A program made the position numbers and the translations under genes. The notes under the pieces were generated by a model. It did not search any database. It saw nothing but the letters and a program-made list of their open reading frames with translations, and was not told the DNA's origin. From Oikopleura dioica (Eukaryota > Chordata > Appendicularia > Copelata > Oikopleuridae), in assembly GCA_907165135.1 (NCBI GenBank), contig OU015566.1:2978501-3042500 (forward strand): a DNA stretch of 64,000 bases, written 5' to 3'. This document shows, one piece after another, positions 22,563-33,168 of this stretch (its first letter is position 1; every line of letters starts with the position of its first letter).

Positions 22563-25473
22563 CTGAAAATGACTTTTAATTCGCGGTTTGGGTCACTCTG
22601 ACTGATAATAGTCTTTCTTGTTGACAAAAAATAAGAAGGTCATTTTATAAATTCTTCAAGAAAATTAGCTACAGACTCGTTGATTAAATTAAATTTAATC
22701 AGCAAAGTCGAGTAGTCTTTCGATATTGGTTTTTGCCCAAAAACAGTAAAGTGTCTTTAACGCATTTTTTCTGCGGTAGACTTTTTCTCCCTCAATGATG
22801 CGTAATTTGCGGCTACGTCCCGACAACACCTACTGCCCCGCCGCGATGCGTCTGAGGCCCTTTTCTTTCCTCCCCGCCGTGAAATCGGCCTCGGTTTTTC
22901 AATAAACTCGACAAGACAACAAATCTTTTCTGAGAGGAAATTCGAGGTTAACTGCTTTGACCGAGCCCATTGTTTTTTATCGAAGAGTCTGAGATTTTCT
23001 TGCAACGATTTTTTTTAAGAATTTATCAATTTTTGCCTTGTTTTTTTTACATAAATCCTCGGAAAAAATCTCACTTTCATGAGAGCCTACATATAGACAG
23101 GTTTAAAAGCAGGTGCGAAACCCGCATAACACGTGAATTTCTAACCGTGGGATCATCACTTGAAAAATTAATTGCTACTGCGATGTGCTTCCGAAACTCA
23201 AGATTAATTCATTTATTAAAACATGAAACTCGATCCGTTAGAATAACCCTTTGAATCCTCAGGGATCATTTTCTTCCGCCCTGACAGGGTTAAAATGATT
23301 AATCTTTCAACCCTCCCGGCTTCAAGTAATCAGATGGTCTTTTCGAGGCTCAGTCACCTGTGTAGAAAACCTGACTCAGGTTCTTAAGAGCTTAAATTAC
23401 TTAATAGTAAGAGCCGCGTAGCGGCTTTTCCAAAAGAAGCCGCAAAGCGGCTTTCCATAAAAGTTCGTCCGAACCTGACTCAGATTTTTACACAGGTTGC
23501 CGATCCTAAGCCTGACTCAGGGTTCCGTTTTTCAGAAAAATCCATTTGAATATTCAATGAAAAACATAAAGATGTTAATAGTTCTTGTTCCTAACAAGAT
23601 CAAAGTGTTTATTTTTTTCATTGTAGCTCCCATTTAATTAAATTTGCGTCAGATAATTGCCCATTTAGCTCGTTAATTTATTTATTAATCAGATAAAGTA
23701 GCTGTATCTACATAAAACCAATCTTCATACATTTTTAATTGCAAAACCCTGTTCAATCAGAACTTTGTCATTGGAAAAATGCTGTTTCTTAACACCTTCA
23801 CTTAGTCTTGTCAGATCGATATTTCCTATTAGCGAAAAGAGCCTGGAAAAAAAAGTTAATTTAATTCATCTTTCCTCGAGCAAATCAAGTTTTTATCTCC
23901 CCTGTCACCCGGGACAGCTACTCAAGCTCACTGGTAATAAGCTAGGGTCGGCAAATTGCGTGAAAAACCTGACTCAGGGTCCGAAAAAGCCCTGAGAACC
24001 TGACTCAGGTTCGATTTTCGAAAACAGGTTGGAAAAGTAATATTGCGAAGCCTCTAAGCAGCTTTTTTTTCATGGAAGCTCTTTCAGAACCTGACTCAGG
24101 TTCTCAACACAGGTTCTCGAGCTCAGGGAAAAAAAATTACCTCCAGCTGACGTTTTCTTCTTCACATTTCTAATCTCTTTTTCCACTGACCCGACCCAAA
24201 CCGTCAAGACATTTTCTTCATTCATTCTTATTATCTTTGTTCTTTATTTCTCAATTTTGAAAAAGATATTCTTTCCAAAAACTATTTTTCTATTGAGAAA
24301 AGCTCGGAGAAACCCTTCCGCCGTGGTAGTTTTTCACGCTGAAGAGGGCGCTCCCGCGCGCACACGCTTTTAATTTTGCTCCTCTTTTTTCCGTTTTGCG
24401 GTTTCAAGTCTTGATTGAGTTTATTTTGCTGATTGACGCGATGCATCATCGGGAGATGTTCGCCCAAGTACAGTTATTTTGCCACTAAAGCGCTTTTTTG
24501 GCTAGTTTTTCTGCAGAATTCCAAAAACTCTTGTCCAAAAACTTGAACAACCCTTTTTTGTCATAACGGTGCTTCTGAGTCTCCTCCACGCCAAGACTTG
24601 TCACAAGTTTGACAACGTTCCTTTCTCCGTGGTCAGAATTCTGACTCTCAATTTCAATAATCGACAGTCCAAAATTATTATCCAGGGACCATTTTTTTCA
24701 ATCAATAAAAAAGAAGAAAAACCGATTTGTTTTGCGTCAGTCTAACGTGCAAAATAAACAAACCATCCGTCAACTTGAGCTGCTTTTTGGAATAAGAAAA
24801 AAAGGGATTACATAACAATTTATTTCAAACTCAATCTTTGAGATGCCTTTTCAGCTCAGAAAATTCGTAATTCCTGAAATATTCGAATAAACCAGCAAAG
24901 TCACCGTGTCAAGAAACGGTTTTAGAATGCTGACTCTATTTTAATTGACCGTTCTTGGGCAAAAATTCGGATGATCCCGGATCACGATTATTTAATCCCA
25001 ATTAAATAATGCGGCACAGCTGCAGTTCATTCTTCATTAATCATTTTTTTTTCTTCGAGAAAATGAACTTGACAACTGCTCAATGGACACAAAATCCGGC
25101 GAATGAATTTCTTGCTTTTACAGTAAAAAGAAGAGGTTTTATAAAAATGCAGATTTATCATAAACAGCTCTTGAGACAATTTTAGATTAGCGTGAAACGC
25201 AACGTGGCGCATCACTACGCCGCCGCGGATTAAACCAGGAAGTTATTATTTTTACCGTCTTAAAATAGAGTCAAGCAATTTTCAAAACATTCGTTTTTCC
25301 CAATAACTAGTTCGCAAAAGCCGTTGAACTGTCGCTCACGGGAAAAGAAACCTTGTTGATTGCAAATTTAAGGAATTTAAATTCAAAGCCCTGCTAACGA
25401 CATTCAATAAAAGGCGGAATTCTTCTTCCTCTAAAAGATAAAGAAATTCTTTAAATCAATCTTTTTTGACCAT
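22563..25473. other. Gene-poor region with dispersed palindromic repeats
   Basis: No coding exon can be supported over about 2.9 kb. The region holds several CCTGASTCAGG palindromes, GCCGC/GCGGC hairpins (around 23413 and 23440) and AT-rich sequence. The ORF at 22757-23005 (minus) is basic and low complexity. Missing 5' exons of the RASSF-like gene may lie at its left end. Confidence 0.5.
23365..24125. repeat. Cluster of CCTGACTCAGG palindromes
   Basis: Exact 11-mers occur at 23370, 23511, 23968, 23999 and 24090, with a near copy at 23474, often 10-25 bases from cacaggtt. Further exact copies lie at 20533, 42290 and 44457 and near copies at 9902, 13562 and 45298. The centre TGASTCA is the AP-1 consensus. 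Confidence 0.8.
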
Positions 25474-25514
25474 ATTTATTCAGTAAAACACAGTCAAAAC
25501 AACGCAATATCCTT

Positions 25515-26751
25515 CTATCGCTGTCTTCGGTTCGCCACCTTGTTTCCAGTCGGTTTTCCCTTTCTCGATTTGCCATCTGCTTTGAAGTTGCGCTTCTGAA
25601 CCTTGCCTCCTGCTTTTCTCTTCTCCAAATTAAGTACTTTATCCGCGGCGGAGTTTTTGTTGAATTTCGGGTTTTTCGCTGACATCAGGTCAAGGATCTG
25701 TTTCTGCTCCGCCTGAAATGAAAATAAGTATCGCTTTATCTGTATTTTTTTATTTTAAAAGGGAGCTATGAGCACTTACCTCGGCGTCCTTGGAAAAGAG
25801 CGCGTTGTACTTCTTCTTTCCTCCAATTTTTTCCTTCTTTTCGCCTTCAACTGCCTTGTCGAAATTGCCCAAACTGGCCGTACTGTACTTTGCCTTCCTA
25901 AACGAGTCCCGGAGCTCGTCCTTGTCTTGCTGCTTTTTCGCGTTGTTCATTCCTCTCTGTCGCGCTAGAATCGAGAATTCAATCGGCATATATCATGAGC
26001 ATTTTTACCGATGTTTTTGAGCCGGGCATGCTCGTTTTTGGCGACTCGTTCTTTCTTTTCCGCCTTTTCTTTTTCCCAAGGATCGACATTTGGGTCCTCG
26101 TGGGGCTTGATTTCTCGGATCCAGTCTTTCGACTCGTCGTTTTTGTTCAATTGCTAGAATTTCAATAAAACATCGAATTGAAAATCAATTTCTTACCGAG
26201 GCTTTTTCAGCTCTCATGTATCCCCATCTCGGTTTCCAGGAGTTTGTGATTTCGCACCAGACCATTCTCGACTTCTTTTTCTTCGGGTTGATTCCTTCAA
26301 AATTGATCATTAGTCCACGACTCTAAAAGACTAAACGCACCTTTCAACGTCGCATAAGCTTCCCACTTCGTCTGAGCGGCCTTCTTCGGCACTGGTTTCT
26401 CACGTGGTTGGATGAACACATCATCGTACTTTTTATCTGGCAGTTCTGTTACGATCGAGTCGTTCACAACTAAAAAATCAGTAAAATCAACGAGGAGAAG
26501 TGGCTATTATACCTTCAGTTTCAAGCCCATCGCCCTTGAAAATCTGGTTGATGAGCAATTGAGCGTTGTCGCGGGCAAGGTCTTTGAGGTACTCGTTGGA
26601 TTTGCCCGTCAACTCGTTTGTATCGAAAATAAGCAGGTCTTTCAGATCAAACTGCGGCTCTAGAAATGTGTAAAAAAGGGAGGGGGAGTTCATTCTCACC
26701 AAGGACTTTTTCGACCTCGACTGTGACGGCTCCGACTTTTTCAACTTCCAT
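25515..26751 (-). CDS. RRS1: RRS1, ribosome biogenesis regulatory protein
   Basis: Starts MEVEKVGAVTVEVEKV at 26751 and joins at least six short exons. Family landmarks: EPQFDLKDLLIFDTNEL, LARDNAQLLINQIF, a PREKPVPKKAAQTKWEAYA stretch, NPKKKKSRMVWCEI, WKPRWGYMRA, DWIREIKPHEDPNVDPW, EKKERVAKNEHARLKNI and YSTASLGNFDKAV. The tail is Lys/Gly-rich, ending VANRRQR at 25517-25515, with a minus-strand AATAAA at about 25475. RRS1 works with RPF2 to load the 5S RNP during 60S subunit assembly in the nucleolus. Its start follows CTCAAG|A, a likely trans-splice acceptor, 77 bases after the MRRF stop, so it is probably the last gene of an operon. Confidence 0.92.
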
Positions 26752-26827
26752 TCTTGAGACAAGTAAACGTTAAAAAATCGAAAAAGACGACATTTTTATA
26801 AGGAAAGGGAAAAATACAGAACAGTCA

Positions 26828-27761
26828 TCACTTTTTCTTCTTTTTGCTAACTGGAGATGTTCCCAAGAGCTCATGTCTTTTTGCCTCCGCGGTTTTACTT
26901 AAAAAGGTTTAATTGCTTTCTTCTAGAAAACAACTTTACCTTAGTGTGAACGCAGCTTTATCCACCATCCCTTCAAGTGTCAAAATCACATGAGCCCCCA
27001 AACTCTTCGCTGCCCATTCATCTTCCAAATCCTCCGAATACTGCTCACTTTTTTCTGCTCCTTCCATCGCTTTCAAGTACTGGGAGGATTTGACCTTCAA
27101 CATCTTTTGAGAGAAGGATTGTTCGATGGAGTCGACGTTTTTGACAAGCTTTTTACGCGAAGCAGCTGTTGTTGGGGGAATTTTGATCGTGATAACTTCG
27201 TTTTGAGATGTAGCGATGAGGTTTGCTTTCTGGCATGCTAGAAATTCAGTCAGCTGTTGATTACTGCATTCTTTTACCTTGAGTGATCGGCTGAACAAGC
27301 TCAGGACAGCCAGCAACAGAAGCTTTCACCATGCTCCGACTAACAGCCAAAGTCGCCAAATCTTCCAAGCAAAAAGGTCGCCATCGTAAAGCACATTCAG
27401 CTGTCCAACGGTCTCTGCCTCTAAAACGCTCTTTCTCCACTCCTATCAACTTCAAAATCACCTCAAAGCCGGGCTTGATCGCGTTCAAATGGCCCAGCGA
27501 ATCGTCAAGAAGCGTTTCGACGATTTCCTCAACGGCGAAAAAGTCGATGAAATCAACATCATCAAAGTCAGATTCTTGAAAAGCGGAAACGACGAATTTC
27601 TGAGCAGAGCTACGTCCTCGTTCTTTGGGCCCTTCGAGGAAGCGTTGGTTCTTGTTTTTCTTGATATCGATGTTTTCAAGCTTCAAGTAATCAGGAAGAG
27701 CAAGAGCGGCGCTAGAATTGACAAAGGCTCTTTTGATGCCTGATATCGACGTCCGTAACAT
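26828..27761 (-). CDS. MRRF: Mitochondrial ribosome recycling factor
   Basis: One long first exon (27761 to about 27289), an intron closing at a TTCTAG acceptor, a second exon, and a short last exon ending in SKKKKK at 26830-26828. RRF features: SRSMVKASVAGCPELVQPIT (the central strand-helix unit), IKIPPTTAASRKKLVKNVD (equivalent to IPxxTxExRxxLVK), a three-helix-bundle C-terminus and MVDKAAFTLSKTAEAKRHEL followed by LLG. The N-terminus is basic with Ser/Ala (MLRTSISGIKRAFVNSSAAL), as expected for a mitochondrial presequence. Together with EF-G it splits post-termination ribosomes. It is 148 bases downstream of NUP54; TATTAG|AAAATG just before the start looks like a trans-splice site. Confidence 0.88.
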
Positions 27762-27908
27762 TTTCTAATAATACCGGCTTGACTTTTTCTTTGATCAAAA
27801 TCCATCGTGTTTATTTTTAGATTTGGGCAGTGAAGAAAAATTAAAAGAATTGTGGCCTAAAGAGATTGAACTTAAAGTTTCAGTGTGAACATAAATTTGT
27901 CTATTATT

Positions 27909-30900
27909 TCAAAATCGCCCGTGATTGTCTTCCAGCAGTCCTTTTTCGATGATGCCAAGATCTTCGAATGCTACCTTCATCTTGTCCACCATATGCTGGA
28001 TTCCCTTCTGCTGGTCCTAAAGAAAAATAGATAGAGGGCCGGGGAAGAGAAACTTACCCCAAGATGTTTTTGAATAGCCTTCATAGTTCCTTCATCAAAG
28101 TTGGCGTTGACATTTTCAAAGTGGGGCCGATGATCACCTTCGTACTGCATCCGGATCGAAGACAGAAGCTCATTCAGTCGTCCTAAAAGGAGGGATGAGA
28201 TCAAGGAGGAAGCATTTTTTAACAAATAATGAATAGATATTGAGTTTAGACCGGAAGTAGAGGTGAAAAATGACAATAAATACTTGCTCCGAGCATAGTA
28301 TATTGTCAGAATAAAAATGCCTGAATTAGATTTTGGAAAAATCGTCGACGAGTTTGTCGAGCACACCAAGAAAGTAGGAAAAAAGGACTGGGAACAGCTC
28401 TTTGCGCTTTTCGAACGAGGTTTGATAAGAGAGAATTTCATACATTTGTTATTATATATTTTGAAGAGGCTGAAGAGAAAAAATATCCTCTCGATACAAG
28501 AAAACGTGACTTGTTTGAATTCATGGACTATCTAATGACTACTGGACTCGAGAAAATGGCTGCCATTGTGGATGTTGCCGATATGCATGTTTTCAAGCAA
28601 GAGAACGGGGAGCTGTCCGAAGCTTTCAAATCACTGTATCGGGAATATGAAAATGTTTAAAGCCTTTCATCTCTCACCATTGACAAAATAAATCAATAAA
28701 GAGCCAAGATGTTACCTCTGAATTGCTGCGGAGCGCGAATTTGATTGTTGAGCGCTTCCAGCTGGGCTCTCAGCTGCTCTTCTTCTGTTTGAATCGCCAT
28801 ACCCGACTTTCGTTGCACTTCTTGAGCGATGATCACTTCGAGGATCTTGTGGGAGAGCTCGAGGAGTTTCCGTTTGCGTTCTTGAATCTTTGACTTTGTA
28901 TTTGCCTGCCGCTCCTTTGAAGAAAGATAAGACGATGTTAAACAAGGGAAATAGTACCTGGGCTTCACGAATTTCCTTCTTGAGCATGTCGCATCGATTT
29001 TCATGCGCTTGAGTCATTTCTTCCTGCAGTTTTAGCCGTCCATTCAGCGCTTGAAACCCTAGGGAAGCCCTTTCATCACTTGAAAACGAGGCTTAAATTA
29101 CCGAGAATAGGAACAGGAATCATTTTCTTCGGGTCGGGATTGTTCGCCACTGCTTGCTTCCAAATCACTGGGTCAATACAGGCAGGAGGTTTGTCGCAAA
29201 TCTGCTTGATAGTCTCTTCTGATAATGTCGTTCTTACTGTAATTTCTTCCAGCGCAAGTGCGGTTGTCAATTGCGATTTGATATTCTAGGGGATTTTTAA
29301 CGATAGTTTTTGGGTAAAAATACCTGTTGATTGAGCCCATTTGACAATTCCGAAGCGCCAAGCACTCGTGATGTTCCATCGTTGTTCTGCACCTTGACAA
29401 ATACAGTAGCTTCTGTTTTTTCGCTCTCGATTGCGCGCAAGCCTTCGACTTGTACTGAAATCGCTGGATTCTTTCCCATCGCGTTGTGGATTGCATCAGA
29501 TACAGTCGACTTTTCGACGCCCCCAGGACCGAGTTTTTTCTTCAGCGTCAGAATCACAAGACCGTCTATGGAAATAACTGAATCATTGCATCAAAAAATC
29601 ACTGTACCGGAATCTTTCGCAGTCGGTAGGGAAGCATATCCAACATTTTTAAAGCAGCAGAAGTGATTGTTTGGCTTGAGTTCGACCGCTTCTCCACTCT
29701 TTGAATAGAAAGCTTTTCCAGCGCCCCAATTTGCCTGGACCGTGTTGAATTTACCGATGATTTGGTCTCGCTCGTCGCCGAAAAGTTGAGGCTGGGACAA
29801 GGCTTTGGCAGTGAGGAGGAGCTGGTTGGATGGCTGGCCTTGTTGGTTCTGATTCTGGTTGTTCTAAAATAGCACTTGGTGAACTCGTGATACTCTCTTT
29901 CTATCTGGTATCCGATAGCCAGCAGGAAAAGGAGACATGTGTAAATGAACAAATGTCAAAAAAGCCCCGCTCAGAATCATTTCTTATCGATCAGAAAAGC
30001 TCGACAAATATCCCTGCAACTGCGCAATCAACAAATAATCTACCCTTATAAACAACAAATCAGAATGTCAATGAAAAAAGAATCCAAGATGCCCGAGGAA
30101 AATGAACCCGGTGAAGATATAACGATAGTCGTCAACGAAAAGCCAGAAGAGGGAAAGAACGAGAAAAATGACCTAGAGCTTTCGCATTCCGATGACTCCA
30201 TCAATAAAGATACCTATGAGCCGGAAATTGTGGAAAACTATCAAGAAGTGAAAGATTTAAACGGCAGACGCTTGGTAAAACTTCCAATAAAGTCAATTCT
30301 TGAAAAAAATTTTAGTTGAAGATTGGAGCTTTGGTATTTTTGCTCATAAGCATTATAGTAATTTCCGTTACCGTTCCACTTGTCCTTCTTGCCCCGACCA
30401 CAGAACCAATAAGCGAACTAAGTTCAACGACATCATCCCTATTAATTGAAACAACCACAACAGCACAGATAACCAACATAACAACGACAAGCCAGTCAAA
30501 GTCTGAACTCACAACCACAATGACTAACAATGCGGAGAAACAGACCTCAACTAAACCAGTAATTTCAACTTCACGAAACGTCTCCACATCGTCTTCGATA
30601 ACAAACAGTACAGTGATCTCTGCGCCAACATCATCTGCCGCTTCTACTTCAACAACTTGTCCAAAAACTGCGTTGACAACTACTTCAACGACTAATTCAA
30701 CGACTACTTCAACGACTACTTCAACGACTACTTCAACCACTACTCCAACGACTACATCAATATTTACAAAAACGACTACGTCAACAACAACATCAACCAC
30801 AACAATAAGAGTCATTGAAGATGATAAAGAGTGTCTCGGTATTGATGAGCTTTTACAACTAGGTGGTATTTGTCGATTGAACATAGGCTATCCGATTAAG

Positions 30901-33044
30901 CCTTGTAATAAATATGACAAAGGTAGAATATTTCTCAGCCCAAAAAATTAAAAATTAAGGATGTTATCATCTCGACGGAACTTGCGTAAAATCACTCTAT
31001 ATGGACATGAGTTTATGCGCTGAACTGCTAAATTGGGAATTTTGTGAAGAAGAGCAATCAGAAGACCCAGATTATATTTATGAGCTCTGTAACCCACCTG
31101 AAAAATAAACAAAAAAATCTTACTCTTGATAAAATGATCAAGAAGATGCACAAACTTTATCTCTTGAACTCTTTGATAGAAAAGTGCCGCCGAAGAAGTC
31201 ACTTGACAGTACTGTCAAAAATGCTGTCTTCAAACATATCTGTATAAACAGAAAGAACTGTTTTTCGAATACAGTTTTTGCATCTTCAAATCAAATGTCT
31301 GAAGAAAGAAGTAAAACAGGTTTTTTTTAAGTGTGCCCAAAAATGGTGGAGCGTTTTTGAAGGTGTTAGAGTCGAGATATTTCAATTCTCTCTTTTGCAC
31401 CTTGTTGGGGAGGGTCTGTAGTGTGTTAAATAAGCTTTTGGTGATATTTGCACCAGTGGAGGTGGAGTTATGACGTCACAAAGTTGAAGGCCCCCTTTTA
31501 TAATGCATTTTTATGACGTCATAACTCCACCACCAGAATAGATATTGACACCAACTCTATCTCAAATGAGTAAACTAATACCCGGCTACATTCTGCAAGT
31601 TACAGATTGTAATAATATTAACCCAATCAAAAGATACGAAAATTCTCGGGCACACTTAGAAAAAACCTGTTTAACTCCGCATCGAGAGATAGTCTTTATG
31701 ATGAATTTCAAGAAGTAAAAGAGCCAAGAGCTAAACCATGGGTGAGTTAAACTACTGATGAGATTTAACTACATAAGATTTGAGGTTATTTTCCTAAGTG
31801 TTTGTTTTGTTCTTACTTGCCTCATCACCGCTATCACGATTCCAATTACTATCTCTCCAGCTACTAAGCCGGAATCTACATCAGAAACGCCAGTCCATTC
31901 GACCATGACAACGAGCTCAACAGTAAAATCAACGACATCTTCAACAACAACATCGACGACAACTTTCCAAATTTCTTCTCATACGACAAAAACTACAACA
32001 TCCCCCACAATAATTTTTACGACAATACCAACGACAATGGACGCTCCAACTACTCAGTTGACTACAACAAGGCCTTTCTTAACTTCTTTTCAAACAACAA
32101 CAACAAGAGCAGTCGATAACACTGCCGAGTGCGATGATATCAGTCATTTACTTGATCGAGGGATATGTTATTTCGACAAGCATTATCCAGTCAAGCATTG
32201 TGACAAGAACGATTTAGGTAGTAGTTTTTAATCGAGCTATTTTTTTTAAATTAAGGCTGCTATAAAATTGGTGAAAAATGCCTGAAATCATTGTACTTGG
32301 ATTGGACGCTATGCGTTGATTATCTAGGATGGGAGAATTGCGAAAATGATGAAACTGAAGAGCCGGAACTTATTTCTGAGTGCTGTTTGAACCACGACTG
32401 TACTGATAATTGAAAATAAAACGTACTTGATTATTATTTGAAAAAGCAGACGCTCCAAAAGAACTCGTGTTTCCAAAAAGTCCTCCTGTCGTCCCAGTCG
32501 TCGATTTATTACCAAAGAGTCCACCACCGCTACTCGACGTTGTCGTATTTCCAAAAAGACCGCCTCCAGTTGAAGTCGAAGTATTTCCGAACAAACCTCC
32601 TCCAGAAGAAGAGGTAGTCGTGTTTCCAAAGAGACTTCCGCCGGTTGAATTCTTATTGCCAAAAAGACCGCCGCTTGACGACGAGCTTGTAGTTGTGTTG
32701 CCAAATAAGCTGCCTCCAGTTGACGTACCAAAAGTAGAACCGCCTGAAAATTAAAGTTTATTACTCTATTCTCTTTGATTTCGGCCTGCAACCTTCAGGG
32801 TCTTTCTTTCTCTTGATAAGCATTTTTCAAAAGAAGAAGGAAACGATCTGTCTCTCGTAAAAGAATGAGAATCATCTCAAGAGAAATCTAGAAGGCGGAA
32901 TAGATCTAGAGATCGGGTACCTGTAGAAGAAGTGGCTGTGTTTCCAAAGAGACTTCCACCTGTTTTATTATTCGAATTCCCGAAGGTAGATGTCGTCCCA
33001 AATGAGGAGGTGCTATTTGACGTATTTCCGAAGCTAAACGTCAT
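27909..33044 (-). CDS. NUP54: Nucleoporin NUP54
   Basis: N-terminal exons encode FG/GLFG repeats (MTFSFGNTSNSTSSFG, then repeated GGGLFGNT units ending SAFSNNNQ). After a 2.56-kb intron (29863-32426; phase 0, GTACGT donor) the conserved region follows: NNQNQNQQGQPSNQLLL, LFGDERDQIIGKFNTVQANW, PNNHFCCFKNVGYASLP, then coiled-coil exons (LRAQLEALNNQIRAPQQF) and the C-terminal RLNELLSSIRMQ and DQQKGIQHMVDKMK, stop 27911-27909. NUP54 is part of the NUP62-NUP58-NUP54 central channel trimer. Three plus-strand genes lie in its introns: 28317-28660 in one, and two Thr-rich family members in the 2.56-kb intron. The second nested gene ends only 13 bases from the NUP54 donor. Confidence 0.9.
28317..28660 (+). 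CDS. Small acidic-helical protein nested in a NUP54 intron, unrecognised
   Basis: Exons 28317-28421 and 28469-28660 join with phase 1 (GTTTGA donor, TTGAAG acceptor) to about 98 aa: it starts MPELDFGKIVDEFVEHTKKV, continues KKYPLDTRKRDLFEFMDYLM, and ends LYREYENV. No TM or signal peptide; helical and charged. AATAAA occurs at about 28686. It lies wholly inside the intron at 28186-28714 of NUP54 on the opposite strand. I do not recognise a family. Confidence 0.6.
30065..31108 (+). CDS. Thr-rich type II membrane protein with eight-Cys module, member 2
   Basis: Exons 30065-30274, 30316-30922 and 30960-31108, all in phase, give about 321 aa. A ~70-residue acidic cytoplasmic segment (starting MSMKKESKMPEENEPGED and ending YQEVKDLNGRRL) is followed by one TM helix (IGALVFLLISIIVISVTVPL). 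A ~150-residue Ser/Thr stem follows, made of TSTT/TTST repeats that would be heavily O-glycosylated, then the C-terminal module C-x12-C-x10-C-x6-C-x6-C-x10-C-x8-C-x14-C. The phase-1 intron between Cys 3 and Cys 4 matches members 1 and 3. AATAAA overlaps the stop. The gene is nested in the large NUP54 intron on the opposite strand. Function unknown; a surface mucin-like receptor or matrix component is plausible. Confidence 0.8.
31295..32413 (+). CDS. Thr-rich type II membrane protein with eight-Cys module, member 3 (exon 1 split by a MITE)
   Basis: Exon 1 starts with ATG at 31295 (MSEERS), is interrupted after 20 bases by the element at 31315-31671, and resumes at 31675 in the same frame, ending YDEFQEVKEPRAKPW at 31741. 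Exon 2 (31785-32217) gives the TM (VIFLSVCFVLTCLITAITIP) and a Thr stem; exon 3 (32256-32413) completes the eight-Cys module with C-x11-C-x10-C-x6-C-x6-C-x10-C-x8-C and an extra Cys pair near the end. Without the element and one TAA copy, exon 1 is a clean 29 codons. As it stands the protein needs removal of the element by splicing, or an alternative start, or the allele is null. AATAAA at 32415. Nested antisense in NUP54. Confidence 0.7.
31315..31671. mobile_element. Harbinger-type MITE in coding exon, 357 bp, TSD TAA
   Basis: Terminal inverted repeats run AACAGGTTTTTTTTAAGTGT at the left end and its complement at the right (about 25 bp, one mismatch), flanked by TAA at 31312-31314 and 31672-31674. 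Three-base TWA duplications are typical of PIF/Harbinger. Inside is a second palindrome (tagtgtgttaaataagc; ggtggagttatgacgtca and its complement) shared with the MITE at 4814-5308. No ORF. Confidence 0.85.
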
Positions 33045-33168
33045 TTTCTACAAAAGACTTCGGTAAGAATTTGGAGAGGAGAGTTGCTTGAAAATGTGGG
33101 CAGGATTTATTGAGAGCACAATTGTCAATTTATCTAAGAATTCAAACTAAGAATCGGTTATTTTTCAA

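Noticed and set aside
22757..23005. 82-aa minus ORF considered as the RASSF-like first exon
   Set aside because: Basic, low complexity, and its end does not match the phase or the RA-domain start.
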